This document shows, piece after piece, positions 1 through 7,267 of a stretch of DNA of 14,617 bases. Source of the stretch: Chrysochromulina tobinii. Lineage: Eukaryota; Haptophyta; Prymnesiales; Chrysochromulinaceae. How positions within the stretch are numbered: the stretch's first letter is position 1; each line of letters opens with the position of its first letter. The stretch is from the NCBI GenBank assembly GCA_001275005.1, contig JWZX01001354.1, forward strand, positions 1 through 14,617. Direction: 5' to 3'. The position numbers were made by a program, and so were the translations under genes. The notes beneath the pieces are model-generated. The model did not search any database. It saw only the letters and a program-made list of their open reading frames with translations, and had not been told where the DNA came from.

Positions 1-2911
1 GGTAGATGGCTTCTTCGTCTTCTTCTTCGATTTTAGCTTGGAGGAGTTTGAGGAGCATGAGGTTTTCGGCGATGAAGGAGTGTTGAACAAAGCCTGTTTG
101 CTGGGGTGATACGAACTGGAGTACTGCTAGGTTCATGCGTTGTGTGAGTATACGAGTGAAGATTTTATAATCGCAGTTTAGTAGAGATATCGGTCTATAG
201 TTACGGGGGTCGTCTTTGACACCTTTTTTGTAGAGTACCGAGATAAGTCCTTCAAGGCAGGTGTCGTGGAGTTCGTTGTTTGCGATGCTCTCCTCGTATA
301 CTTTGTGTAAGATGAGAGCGATGGTCTCGGAGAATGTTTTGTAGAATCGGCAGGGGAGTCTGTCGGGTCCTGGTGACTTGCCGGTGGGGAGGGCGCTGAT
401 GGCGTCGGCGATCTCTTTCGCGAGTATGGGGGCGTCGCAGAGGTCTGCGGTAGGCTTGAGGACGCGGCGGGTGTTGCCGTCTGGGTCTGGGCCGCTGAGG
501 GTGTGGAGGCAGGCTTGGGTGGCATGTGAAAGAGGGTCGGTGTTTTTATCTGCGAAGAGGCTCGTGTAGTATTTGGTAAATTCTTTTAGGATTTGCGACG
601 TTGAGCTAACTGTGTTACCCGTGTGAGTTGGGTTGGAGAGGTCCGTCCAGTCGGTTTCTTGCATCTTGTGTGGTGCTTGGTTGGGTCGCGCTGGGTTCCA
701 TTGGCGGAAGAACTCGCTGGAGCCGATGTCGTGTTTTTTGCCGTTGTTGTAGGCTTCTCCTTCGAGGGTGTCGTGCAGGGTGACGGCTTTTCGTCGTGCG
801 GTCTTGATCTCTTTTTCAAGGCGGTCGGCTTCGGCTTCGTTGATCTGTTCGCCGTTGGTGGTGCGGGTGCGTAGGTTGGCGAGGATGAGCTTCTTGAGGG
901 TGAGTTGCTGGTCGAGTTTGAAGCGGGCGCGCTTTGTTTCTGCGAGGCATTGGGTTCGGGCGTCGAGTTTGATTGATTCCCAGGTGGAGCGCCAGTTTGT
1001 ATTTGGCGTTCGCATGGCGTTGTTGTACTTGGTGCGGATGGATGCGTGGAGTTGTGAGGTGAAGGGTTGGTCATCGAAGATGCTCTCGTTGATGAAGGGT
1101 AGATCGTTGCCTCGTTTGTGCGTCGTCTGCGTGCTGCATACGTGTACTGCGTCGTGGTCTCTGGTGGCTCGGGCGTCAGGGTGTGGGAAGAAGTCGGTGC
1201 AGTTCGAGTGGACGTAGGACTCATCTGAGGTGTCGGGGACGTAGATTCGGTCGATGCGCGTGTGCGTGATGCCCGCAGCGTGCGAGTGGTGCGAGGTGAA
1301 GAAAGGGTTGGTGCCGTCTGAGCCGAGTTGTTGGCGTGCGACGTCTGTGAGACCATTGTCGTCTGTGAGGTTGTTGAGGGTCTTGTATCCGTCGTTCTCG
1401 TAGGGTGTGGTGCACGCGGTTGGGCGTAGGGTGTCGAGTGTCGTGTCTGGTACGCAGTTCGCGTCGAGTCCGAGGATGGTTTTGGGATTGACCATCGCAG
1501 CGAGGGCGGAGAAAAAAGTGGTGCGCGCGGGGGTGGCTGATTGCTTCCAGTAATTATTCTTCACTTTGATAAAGTCTGTCCAGTTTAGTTTACCGAGTTG
1601 CATGCTGGTGATTTGGGCGGGTGTGAAGGAGGCTTTTGTTGTGCCGGGTGGGCGTTGGCTGAGTGTGGCGGTGAGCTGTGCTGTGTTGGTTTTGAGCTCG
1701 CGTCCCTCTTTGGGTCTGTTGGTGCCGACTTTGGTCCACTCGGTGCCGAGGAGTTCGGTGCTAGGTTCGGCTGGTGCGTACGCGCAGGTGAGTGTTCTCG
1801 GGTGGCCTAGGACGTGCATTTTCGTCGAGATCGCTCTGCCTGCGAGGTGCGCGGGACGGAAGGTTGATTTTTGGATTCTGAGGATCGCGTCGTCGAGGGA
1901 TTCGCCTGGTTTTTTCTCGATCGAGGTGTGGGGGATGATGATGGCGGTGCCCCCCCAGGAGGTTGCTTGGAATTGTTTCGGGGTGGCGTATGCGAGGAGG
2001 ATGAGGAGCTGGTGTCCGCGGGCGATTTTTTCGTGCGCTTTTTTATCCTGTTGTTTGAGGTTGTGTTCTTGGATGAAAAGGGCGGTGATGGGCTGGCGTT
2101 CGTGTTCGGACGCGATGGCTTTGCAGCATTGGAAGAGTTTCCCTGCTCCTTGCAGTCCGTTGACGTTCTTGGTGACGTACCGGGGGCCCGGGTTTGGTTC
2201 GATGCCTTCTTCGGTGAGGTCTCGGATCCATGTGAGTGAGGGGTTGATGAGTCCGGAGAGGAGTGTGGTGAGCTCTTTGGAACGGTTTCTTTTGTGTTTG
2301 GGTTTATTAGTTGATGTGGCGGTGGTATGACCTATGATGCGTGGGTGTCTATGGGTGTGAATATGTCGGGTGCCGTGTGCTTTTTCTCTTTGTGTGTCTG
2401 CGTTCACACGTGCTCGGTATGGGTGGGGTGACGGGGTGGTGGTGGTGGCTTTGGTTGGGTTCGTACGTGGTGCGTTGTCTGGCGTTGGGTCGGCGAGTGC
2501 GCTTCGGCTGTCCATTGGTTCGGGAGCGGACTCGTGGTAAACTGGTTCCGGTGCATTGTTTTGTGTGTGTGAATTGTGTTTGGGTTTGTGTTTTTTTGTG
2601 CTGCATGCATGCATTTTGTGTGGTGGGTAATTCGTGGTTTGTGACTCTTTTTGGGGGTTGCTTCTTTTTGGGTGCTTGTTATTTGAGGGACTGATGGGGT
2701 GTGACTTTATGTTAACTTGGTACGCTGTACACGGGGTATGGTACCGAAGGTATGGTTTATCATGTACTGTGGTACTTGACACATTTGGGCGCTGTGCGGG
2801 CGCTTGGGTGCGCTTTCTCTCTGTATGCTTGCGGATGCGCGTTGCTGCCGAGTGCGTGTGCACGTGAGCTCGTGTGTGGTGCGTGCGCTGGGCTGTTGCG
2901 GGAGTTATCAT
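1..2911 (-). CDS. LINE ORF2: endonuclease / reverse transcriptase, partial (C-terminus missing)
   Basis: An uninterrupted frame starts at ATG 2911 and is still open at the left edge (970 codons). Residues 1-242 are basic and rich in Thr, His, Pro, Lys and Arg, with no recognised domain. Residues 236-243 read GIEPNPGP, a 2A-like motif. From about residue 245 comes an APE/EEP endonuclease: VNGLQG (N251), FIQEHN (E282), GRAISTKM, CAYAP (Y378), LGLDANC (D483, N485), TRIDRIYV (D554) and RDHDAV (D585, H586). These match the Asn, Glu, Tyr, Asp/Asn and Asp-His catalytic positions of the family. A charged linker follows, then FTKYYTSLF, LPTGKSPGPDRLP (about residue 842), GLISVLYKKG and NYRPISLLN (904), the classic LINE RT entry blocks. 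Polymerase YxDD is beyond the edge. Function: target nicking and target-primed reverse transcription. In-frame ATGs at 2614 and 2515 are alternative starts, but the ATGA overlap with ORF1 favours 2911. Confidence 0.93.
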   Translation of the reverse strand, partial: MITPATAQRTHHTRAHVHTHSAATRIRKHTERKRTQAPAQRPNVSSTTVHDKPYLRYHTPCTAYQVNIKSHPISPSNNKHPKRSNPQKESQTTNYPPHKMHACSTKKHKPKHNSHTQNNAPEPVYHESAPEPMDSRSALADPTPDNAPRTNPTKATTTTPSPHPYRARVNADTQREKAHGTRHIHTHRHPRIIGHTTATSTNKPKHKRNRSKELTTLLSGLINPSLTWIRDLTEEGIEPNPGPRYVTKNVNGLQGAGKLFQCCKAIASEHERQPITALFIQEHNLKQQDKKAHEKIARGHQLLILLAYATPKQFQATSWGGTAIIIPHTSIEKKPGESLDDAILRIQKSTFRPAHLAGRAISTKMHVLGHPRTLTCAYAPAEPSTELLGTEWTKVGTNRPKEGRELKTNTAQLTATLSQRPPGTTKASFTPAQITSMQLGKLNWTDFIKVKNNYWKQSATPARTTFFSALAAMVNPKTILGLDANCVPDTTLDTLRPTACTTPYENDGYKTLNNLTDDNGLTDVARQQLGSDGTNPFFTSHHSHAAGITHTRIDRIYVPDTSDESYVHSNCTDFFPHPDARATRDHDAVHVCSTQTTHKRGNDLPFINESIFDDQPFTSQLHASIRTKYNNAMRTPNTNWRSTWESIKLDARTQCLAETKRARFKLDQQLTLKKLILANLRTRTTNGEQINEAEADRLEKEIKTARRKAVTLHDTLEGEAYNNGKKHDIGSSEFFRQWNPARPNQAPHKMQETDWTDLSNPTHTGNTVSSTSQILKEFTKYYTSLFADKNTDPLSHATQACLHTLSGPDPDGNTRRVLKPTADLCDAPILAKEIADAISALPTGKSPGPDRLPCRFYKTFSETIALILHKVYEESIANNELHDTCLEGLISVLYKKGVKDDPRNYRPISLLNCDYKIFTRILTQRMNLAVLQFVSPQQTGFVQHSFIAENLMLLKLLQAKIEEEDEEAIY
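2183..2206 (-). other. 2A-like (NPGP) ribosome-skipping motif in ORF2
   Basis: ORF2 residues 236-243 are GIEPNPGP, preceded by a Leu/Ile-rich stretch (TTLLSGLINPSLTWIRDL) and followed at once by the endonuclease domain. The 2A consensus is D-x-E-x-N-P-G-P, with skipping between the last G and P; here that would fall between G242 and P243. The Asp of the consensus is Gly, so activity is uncertain. 2A-like sequences are known in several LINE families. Confidence 0.6.
2908..2911 (-). promoter_or_regulatory. ATGA stop/start overlap joining LINE ORF1 and ORF2
   Basis: On the minus strand ORF1 ends in TGA (2910-2908), and the preceding A completes an ATG (2911-2909) that opens ORF2 in the -1 frame. 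A second in-line stop, TAA, follows for ORF1. Such overlaps are typical of termination-reinitiation coupling on a dicistronic RNA. Confidence 0.7.
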
Positions 2912-3807
2912 GTTGCTTTCTCGATGGGGTCCTTCTCGGTTGCGGCGGGGGTGGGCTCCTTGGCCTCTTCCTCCTTGGCGCGTTTCGCTAGCATCGACTT
3001 GAAGGTGTCGATTGCGTTTGAGGACGCGGGCGCGCGCTTGGGCGCTGGTTTCTTGCGGCACTCGGTGTGCATGGCCGTGTTGATGTAGGTGGTCATGCGC
3101 AGGTGCGAGACGGTGGTGTCCTCGTCCGTCTGGTGGTCGAGGTACATGGGCTTGTTGACGACGGCTGGGTGGTCTTCGGGGAGGGGGCAGAAGCACTGGG
3201 TGCACAGGTTGAGTTTGTGCGTGAGCGTGTGGGAGAGCCCGGTCTTCCAGTGCGCTCCCTTGATTACTACGTGCTTGAGTTCCTCGAGGGTGCTCTTCAC
3301 GGTCGGGTTGTCGCGGGCGAAATTCTCCTTGAGGTGGATGGCGACGTAGTATTCGCCGGTGAGGTTCTTGACGTCGGTGTTCTTGCTCAGGTTCGGCTTG
3401 AGTTCGGCGATCTTGAGGCCGTTCTTGGTGAGGATGTCCTCGAGGACCATCTTGAGGATTGGTGTTGGGGTGCTCGGTGCGCTCTCGGGCTGCGTCAGGC
3501 TCATCCAGTAGCGGACGGGTTCTTGGGTCCATGGCAGGTATTGGATGGTCCGCGATGCGGGGATCGTGCAGGTGAAGGGCTTGGGGTCCGTGATGGCGGT
3601 GAGGATATTGACGACGGCCTGCGGGAACCATGCGATGTAGAGTTTTCTCTGCGGGTTGACCTTGATGATGATTGTCTCCGGGTTGAGCTCGCCCTTGGTG
3701 AATTTCATGAGCTGGATTGCGATCTCCACCAGGATTTGGATCTGGACGTCTCCGACGTGCGGTACGATTTTGATGTGCAGCGGTACCTTCTCTGCCGTGT
3801 CCGCCAT
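2908..3807 (-). CDS. LINE ORF1 protein (299 aa)
   Basis: ATG 3807 to TGA 2908. I do not recognise a catalogued family; position just upstream of an APE-RT ORF2 identifies it as the ORF1 nucleic-acid-binding protein of the element. The first 100 residues alternate hydrophobic and polar in a beta-rich way (for example ETIIIKVNPQRKLYIAWF at 44-61), compatible with an RNA-binding fold. C202xxC205 (with C207 and H213 nearby) and H247xxC250 could form one zinc site, CxxC-x41-HxxC. The last 50 residues are Lys/Glu/Ala-rich and look disordered or helical. It is not obviously the coiled-coil/RRM L1 ORF1p type. The reading frame is intact with no stop or frameshift. The opposite-strand frame is open over the same stretch but is a codon-bias shadow. 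Confidence 0.85.
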   Translation of the reverse strand: MADTAEKVPLHIKIVPHVGDVQIQILVEIAIQLMKFTKGELNPETIIIKVNPQRKLYIAWFPQAVVNILTAITDPKPFTCTIPASRTIQYLPWTQEPVRYWMSLTQPESAPSTPTPILKMVLEDILTKNGLKIAELKPNLSKNTDVKNLTGEYYVAIHLKENFARDNPTVKSTLEELKHVVIKGAHWKTGLSHTLTHKLNLCTQCFCPLPEDHPAVVNKPMYLDHQTDEDTTVSHLRMTTYINTAMHTECRKKPAPKRAPASSNAIDTFKSMLAKRAKEEEAKEPTPAATEKDPIEKAT

Positions 3808-4280
3808 GAGTAGGTCGAGGTCCGGTCTGCGGCACGGGGGTGGTGGTTTGGTAGTGAGTTTGTAGGTTGCAAGCCCTATTATACTCAGGGCGAGTCTCTG
3901 TTTGGGCGGTTTGATTGCGGGGCATGCTGATGAGGCTGGGCAGCGTGCAGATGAGGGTCAGGGTGATTGCCAGGCGTGTCCAGGGTGCGGGGTTTATGTG
4001 CTGGTTTGTCTGTCTGGGCAGGCATGTTGGCGCGCGGCAGTCGGAAAGTGCTGGGGAAGCGTTGTGCATGCGCGTCTTTCGGGCAGGATGTTCATGGGAG
4101 GGAGGCGGTGTGCGCGTGCTCATGGCGGCGTACGTTACGGGTGACACGGGTTCGATCTCAGAGGCCACTGGGGCGAGAGAGAGAGGTTCCGTGCTCCCCA
4201 TCTTTTAGAAAAAAGAGGGGATAAAGTTTCTGCGTATACGCACCCCCGACCGCGTAAACGCAGGAAACGACAAACCGTAA
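3808..4280. other. Non-coding: LINE 5' UTR and insertion flank (boundary unknown)
   Basis: No convincing gene. The first part continues the T/G-rich bias of the retrotransposon and is most likely its 5' UTR. Near 4200-4240 composition changes (a short A-rich run followed by C-rich sequence), which may be close to the element's 5' end. No direct repeat that could be a target-site duplication is visible, since the other end is outside the window. Short plus-strand frames here have no recognisable protein character. Confidence 0.45.
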
Positions 4281-4342
4281 TGGAAGTTGGGAGGCGCATC
4301 AAGGCCGAACTCACTACAATCAGGCGATGCGATGCGTATGTC

Positions 4343-4397
4343 GTTATAACGTTATAACCAATAACGCGTATGTCCGGTGTTCATTATAAGCTTATAA
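4343..4397. repeat. AT-rich palindromes in the 3' flank of copy A
   Basis: GTTATAACGTTATAAC (4343-4358) is a perfect 16-bp palindrome made of two 8-bp palindromes. TTATAAGCTTATAA (4384-4397) is a perfect 14-bp palindrome. The equivalent stretch of copy B (about 6372-6415) lacks both, so they were gained or lost after the duplication. No gene is visible. Confidence 0.7.
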
Positions 4398-4779
4398 CTC
4401 GAAACTCGTAAAACACAGGAAGACCTCGAACAACTAGTACATTTAGAGCTCCGGTCTGTGATCGGGTCTCGGCCGAATGACGATCCTCGATCGGCCCTGT
4501 CACTGTAAGAACACACTGTCGAAGGGCGTCCTAGGCCGTACACACACCCATGTGCGTAAGGGCTTCACCTTCACGGCACAGACGCAGAAAACACATACAC
4601 AGGGTCACAGAAAGGCACAGAGAGAGAGACACACACCACGTCTTAACAAGGCTGACTTTGAGGAACGGAATACGCTGAGGTCACCAAGAGGTCACCATGC
4701 AAGCCACCAAAGGCACCCACGCAGACTGCCATATTAAGGCTTGGAGTACACTGAGGTCATCGCAAGGTCATATGCGTGC
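4398..4779. other. 3' flank of small gene copy A, non-coding
   Basis: Sequence downstream of the copy A stop codon. It aligns loosely with 6415-6656 downstream of copy B and contains CA/GA-rich simple sequence (about 4560-4640). I see no RNA gene or credible ORF. It probably includes the 3' UTR and poly(A) region, but no clear signal stands out. Confidence 0.5.
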
Positions 4780-5465
4780 TCACTTTGCGCTGCAGATGCG
4801 CGAGAACATATCCTCGACGCCCATTTCATGTGCGCCTTCTTGCTTCTCATGCGCGCGCGTGCGCAGGATCTCCACCTGCTCGATGATCCGAGAGAACGGC
4901 CAACCTCAGAGGCCATCAGTAGGCCATCAGTAGGCCATCAGTAGGCCATCAGTAGGCCATCAGTAGGCCATGAGAGGCCATCAGAGGCCAATCACTCTGG
5001 CCATCAGCGAGGATCGGAGTCGATGAGAGGCCATCAGAGCGCGTTCGAGCCCAGCGCGAGTGCACCTGTTCGTCCGAGAGCGTGTCCATCCTTAGATGGA
5101 TCTTTGCCCCGATCACCCGAAGCATGCGCTGCGCAATCGACTCGGCGTACTTGCCGCGCACGTAGATGCTCAGCACGGTCATGACCTCCTCCAAGGTGGC
5201 GCGACGCAGAGCCATCGACGAGTGGCCTCTGGGTGTTGCCGTGTCGCTGTCGCCATTGGAGCCCGGCACGGCGCGTGTCAGCGCCAGCGATGTCGACCCT
5301 GCGGACAGCGCAGCAGCGGCTGCTGCTGCCTCATTAACTGCCTCATTAACGGCCTCATTAGGAAGAGGAGCCTCGCAGAATAGCATGCTCTCCGGAAGCG
5401 CTGTGCTGGGCGCGTCGCACACTAGCATGCAATGCGACGACGCTTCGAGAGCGTCCAGACTGCGA

Positions 5466-5521
<56 letters not shown>

Positions 5522-6001
5522 GCCGCTGCAGCTGGTGCTGCCAACGTCGTCGCCGCAGTCGCTGCGCGGTCGGGAGTCTGCACCGCTGTGACCGGTGCCC
5601 TCGCCGATCGCCCACCAGCCCGGGGCGCCGGTGGCGCGCTCGCCTTGGGTCGGATTGGTGCCCTCGCCCTCGTCGGTCAGCCAGTTGTCGGCGAGGCTGC
5701 GCCTTTCTTCGCTCAGCCGGGGCTCCTTGGTCTTTGGAGAGCGGTTAGAATCCGTCGTGGGTCGGCTATGCTCGCGCGAGAGGGCCGGCGGCACCGAGGT
5801 TGAGCGCCCTTTCCTCCTCATCGAGGACGCCACTGGAAGGAACCCAATGACCTCAGTGGACAGGACCGCGGGGCGAGGAAGCACTAACGATAGCGTCGAC
5901 GCCTCCGCCGGATGCCCAACAGAGCTGAGCTTCAAATCCTCGCTGCCAAGCATGGGAGGACTCCCGCCTAATCTCATTTCAGGTGGCTGGCCCGACTCCA
6001 T
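4780..6001 (-). CDS. Duplicated-domain protein, copy A, with long low-complexity N-terminus (343 aa, two exons)
   Basis: Model: join of 6001-5066 and 4875-4780, intron 5065-4876, phase 0, donor GAACAG|GTGCAC, acceptor GAGCAG|GTGGAG, stop TGA 4782-4780. The conserved domain is residues 263-343: exon 1 gives MALRRATLEEVMTVLSIYV through LSDEQ, exon 2 gives VEILRTRAHEKQEGAHEMG to ICSAK. It looks all-helical and I do not recognise the family. Residues 1-262 are Ser/Pro/Glu/Gly-rich, with about 19 Gly in a row and a NEAVNEAVNEA repeat, so probably disordered. Start: the frame is open upstream to 6073 but without another ATG; ATG 6001 lies about 50 bp downstream of a promoter block homologous to that of copy B. 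Further introns in the extension cannot be excluded. The homologous gene is at 6657-7074. Confidence 0.75.
4876..5065 (-). other. Intron of copy A with 11-bp minisatellite
   Basis: 190 bp, GT-AG, phase 0. On the plus strand it holds five exact 11-bp units AGGCCATCAGT (4910-4964), then degenerate units AGGCCATGAG and AGGCCATCAG, and further isolated GGCCATCAG copies up to about 5037. Copy B has only two exact units. Intron status rests on exon 2 conservation in both copies and clean phase-0 joining. Confidence 0.85.
5468..5518. repeat. (GCC)17 trinucleotide repeat
   Basis: Seventeen uninterrupted GCC units on the plus strand. In the copy A frame (minus) they encode 17 of a run of about 19 glycines. 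Other frames read poly-Ala, poly-Pro or poly-Arg and explain several spurious open frames here. Confidence 0.95.
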
Positions 6002-6317
6002 GTAAAGCAGGTTCGACGTCCTTTTCTGGATTGGGTTTCCGCAGGGCGTGGCCTGATATGGGTGTTCCGTCAATTTGTGTCGAAGTTAGCAAGCTCATTT
6101 GCGATTACATCGCAATTGCAGTGACGCGCACCACCACCAACTCCATGTCAAAATCAGCCGTCCTGTATTTGTAGGCAAATACGACGCTCCCCTCCGTCAT
6201 TCGATCACGTACAGTATCACGATTCGCATTCGGCTTGGCGCTTGCGGTGCTCGTCCGCCGTTCTTGACCCTGTTGGTTGCATGCATGCGAGGTGCACTCC
6301 AACACCATCAACTATTT
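6002..6317 (-). promoter_or_regulatory. Upstream region of copy A with promoter block homologous to copy B
   Basis: Reading the minus strand toward the copy A ATG, 6115-6051 has GATGTAAT..CAAATG..TTGACGGAA, then CCATATCAGG (6060-6051). Copy B has GACGTAAT..CAAATG..TTGACGGAA, then CTATAAATAG at the same distance. The copy A TATA position is therefore degenerate. The rest of the interval up to 6317 shows no gene; plus-strand frames are short and unsupported. Confidence 0.55.
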
Positions 6318-7067
6318 GGAAGTTAGGGAGGCGCAAGGCCGAGCCCTAACGCCACCAATCACCAATCAGGCGAACCGATGATACTGCTGCGTGGCGCGCA
6401 TGACATCTCAAAACTCGTTAAACAGGGCGCCTCGCGCCCTCGTACAACCTTCACGAAACACACACACACACACACGCACACGCTGTAAGCTTTAACACAC
6501 CGGCAGCAGAACACACGGAGAGAGTCGACACGCACATCACGTCTAAACGACTCACTTGTTGAGGAACGGAATACGCTGAGGTCACCAAGCCACCAAGGCA
6601 TGGAGTCCACTAAGGCACGGAGTACACTGAGGTCATCGCAAGCGTCATATGCGTGCTCATTTAACGCTGCAGATGCGCGAGAACATATCCTCGACGCCCA
6701 TTTCATGTGCGCCTTCTTGCTTCTCATGAGCGCGCGCGCGCACCATCTCCACCTGCTCGATGGTCCGAGAGAACGGCCAAGTACCTCAGAGGCCATCAGT
6801 AGGCCATCAGTAGGCCATGAGAGGGCATCAGAGGCCAATCACTCTGGCCATCAGCGAGGATCGGAGTCGATGAGAGGCCATCAGAGCGCGTTCGAGCCCA
6901 GCGTGAGTGCACCTGTTCGTCCGAGAGCGTGTCCATCCTTAGATGGATCTTTGCCCCGATCACCCGAAGCATGCGCTGCGCAATCGACTCGGCGTACTTG
7001 CCGCGCACGTAGATGCTCAGCACAGTCATGACCTCCTCCAAGGTGGCGCGACGCAGAGCCATCGACG
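6318..7067 (-). repeat. Duplicated gene segment, copy B (pairs with 4281-5220)
   Basis: Direct repeat of 4281-5220, same orientation, offset about 1.85 to 2.0 kb. Near-identity from about 6561 to 7067, weaker to the left. It contains a (CA)n tract (about 6461-6482) in the 3' flank where copy A has diverged CA-rich sequence. Confidence 0.9.
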
Positions 7068-7074
7068 GGTCCAT
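6657..7074 (-). CDS. Small duplicated-domain protein, copy B (85 aa, two exons)
   Basis: Model: join of 7074-6913 and 6752-6657, intron 6912-6753, phase 0, donor GAACAG|GTGCAC, acceptor GAGCAG|GTGGAG, stop TGA 6659-6657. The protein starts MDPS and continues with MALRRATLEEVMTVLSIYV through LSDEQ; exon 2 encodes VEMVRARAHEKQEGAHEMG to ICSVK. Only a few exon 2 residues differ from copy A (for example I-L to M-V, T to A, A to V), so the protein has been kept. The ATG has a good context (AAAATGG), and a TATA box lies about 68 bp upstream. It is head-to-head with the ARP-fusion gene (193 bp between start codons). It looks helical and soluble, with no signal peptide or membrane segment. The family is not recognised. 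Confidence 0.82.
6753..6912 (-). other. Intron of copy B with short 11-bp minisatellite
   Basis: 160 bp, GT-AG, phase 0, same splice sites as copy A. Two exact AGGCCATCAGT units (6790-6811) followed by the degenerate units also seen in copy A. Most of the 30-bp length difference between the two introns is three 11-bp units. Confidence 0.85.
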
Positions 7075-7267
7075 TTTTGCCTCAAAAGGAAAGTGTGTCT
7101 CGGACGTGAACCGGACCGGGTCAAGACTTGGTCGGGCGTTCTATTTATAGTAATTCCGTCAAGTTGAAGCGAACCATTTGAGATAATTACGTCGTTGACG
7201 ACCGTTTTCACGGCGCTTACAATTTTAAGGCGCGGCACGGCGCGTCCTCAAAAGGTCAGTTCCGAAG
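7075..7267. promoter_or_regulatory. Divergent promoter between copy B and the ARP-fusion gene
   Basis: 193 bp separate ATG 7074 (minus) from ATG 7268 (plus). Within it are the minus-strand TATA box (7149-7142), the conserved TTGACGGAA block just upstream of it, and, for the plus gene, an A/T-rich stretch (ACAATTTTAA, about 7218-7227) some 40 bp before the ATG. The ATG at 7268 has A at -3 and G at +4. Confidence 0.65.
7142..7149 (-). promoter_or_regulatory. TATA box (TATAAATA) for copy B
   Basis: Minus strand reads CTATAAATAG (7150-7141). A start site 25-35 nt downstream would be near 7110-7120, giving a 5' UTR of about 40 nt before ATG 7074. Confidence 0.7.

Larger units (their letters stand above)
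1..3807 (-). mobile_element. Non-LTR (LINE, L1-like APE-type) retrotransposon, 3' part beyond the left edge
   Basis: Two minus-strand ORFs in LINE order: ORF1 (2908-3807), then ORF2 (2911 to the left edge) with apurinic-type endonuclease followed by reverse transcriptase. ORF2 is cut in the RT fingers region, so the RT catalytic motif, any C-terminal domain, the 3' UTR and the tail lie outside the window. Both ORFs are open throughout what is visible (299 and 970 codons), which suggests a young or recently active copy. The plus strand here is T/G-rich, so the coding strand is A/C-rich, unlike the GC-rich host genes to the right. The 5' boundary is not defined: I see no target-site duplication and place it loosely between 3808 and about 4280. 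Clade assignment beyond APE-type LINE is not supported. Confidence 0.93.
4281..5220 (-). repeat. Duplicated gene segment, copy A (pairs with 6318-7067)
   Basis: Direct repeat of the segment at 6318-7067. Near-identity runs from the shared block GAGGAACGGAATACGCTGAG (about 4661 and 6561) to ACGCAGAGCCATCGACG (ending 5220 and 7067). The left part (4281-4660) is diverged but alignable, for example GGAGGCGCA...AGGCCGA and AATCAGGCGA...AACTCG. The copy covers the 3' flank, exon 2, intron and the conserved part of exon 1 of the small gene. Copy A carries extra minisatellite units and an AT-rich insert around 4340-4400. Confidence 0.9.

Noticed and set aside
586-1356. Minus-strand 256-codon Ser/Thr/Pro-rich open frame
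   Set aside because: Out of frame with the APE-RT ORF2, which is unmistakable by motif over the same bases. Composition is typical of a shadow frame.
1566-2330. Plus-strand 254-codon open frame
   Set aside because: Antisense to the ORF2 endonuclease; no motif, Cys/Trp/Ser-rich from the T/G bias.
3067-3813. Plus-strand 248-codon open frame
   Set aside because: Exactly antisense to ORF1, Val/Asp/Gly/Leu-rich, no domain; explained by ORF1 codon bias.
4120-4175. GGTTCGATCTC, resembling a tRNA B box
   Set aside because: No A box, acceptor stem or anticodon arm at the right distance on either strand.
4910-5040. Evenly spaced repeats resembling a CRISPR array
   Set aside because: Units are 10-11 bp with no spacers and lie in a GT-AG intron of a eukaryotic gene; a minisatellite.
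5432-5803. Plus-strand poly-Ala and poly-Pro frames over the GCC repeat
   Set aside because: Alternative readings of the trinucleotide repeat. The minus frame is favoured because it joins the conserved spliced domain.
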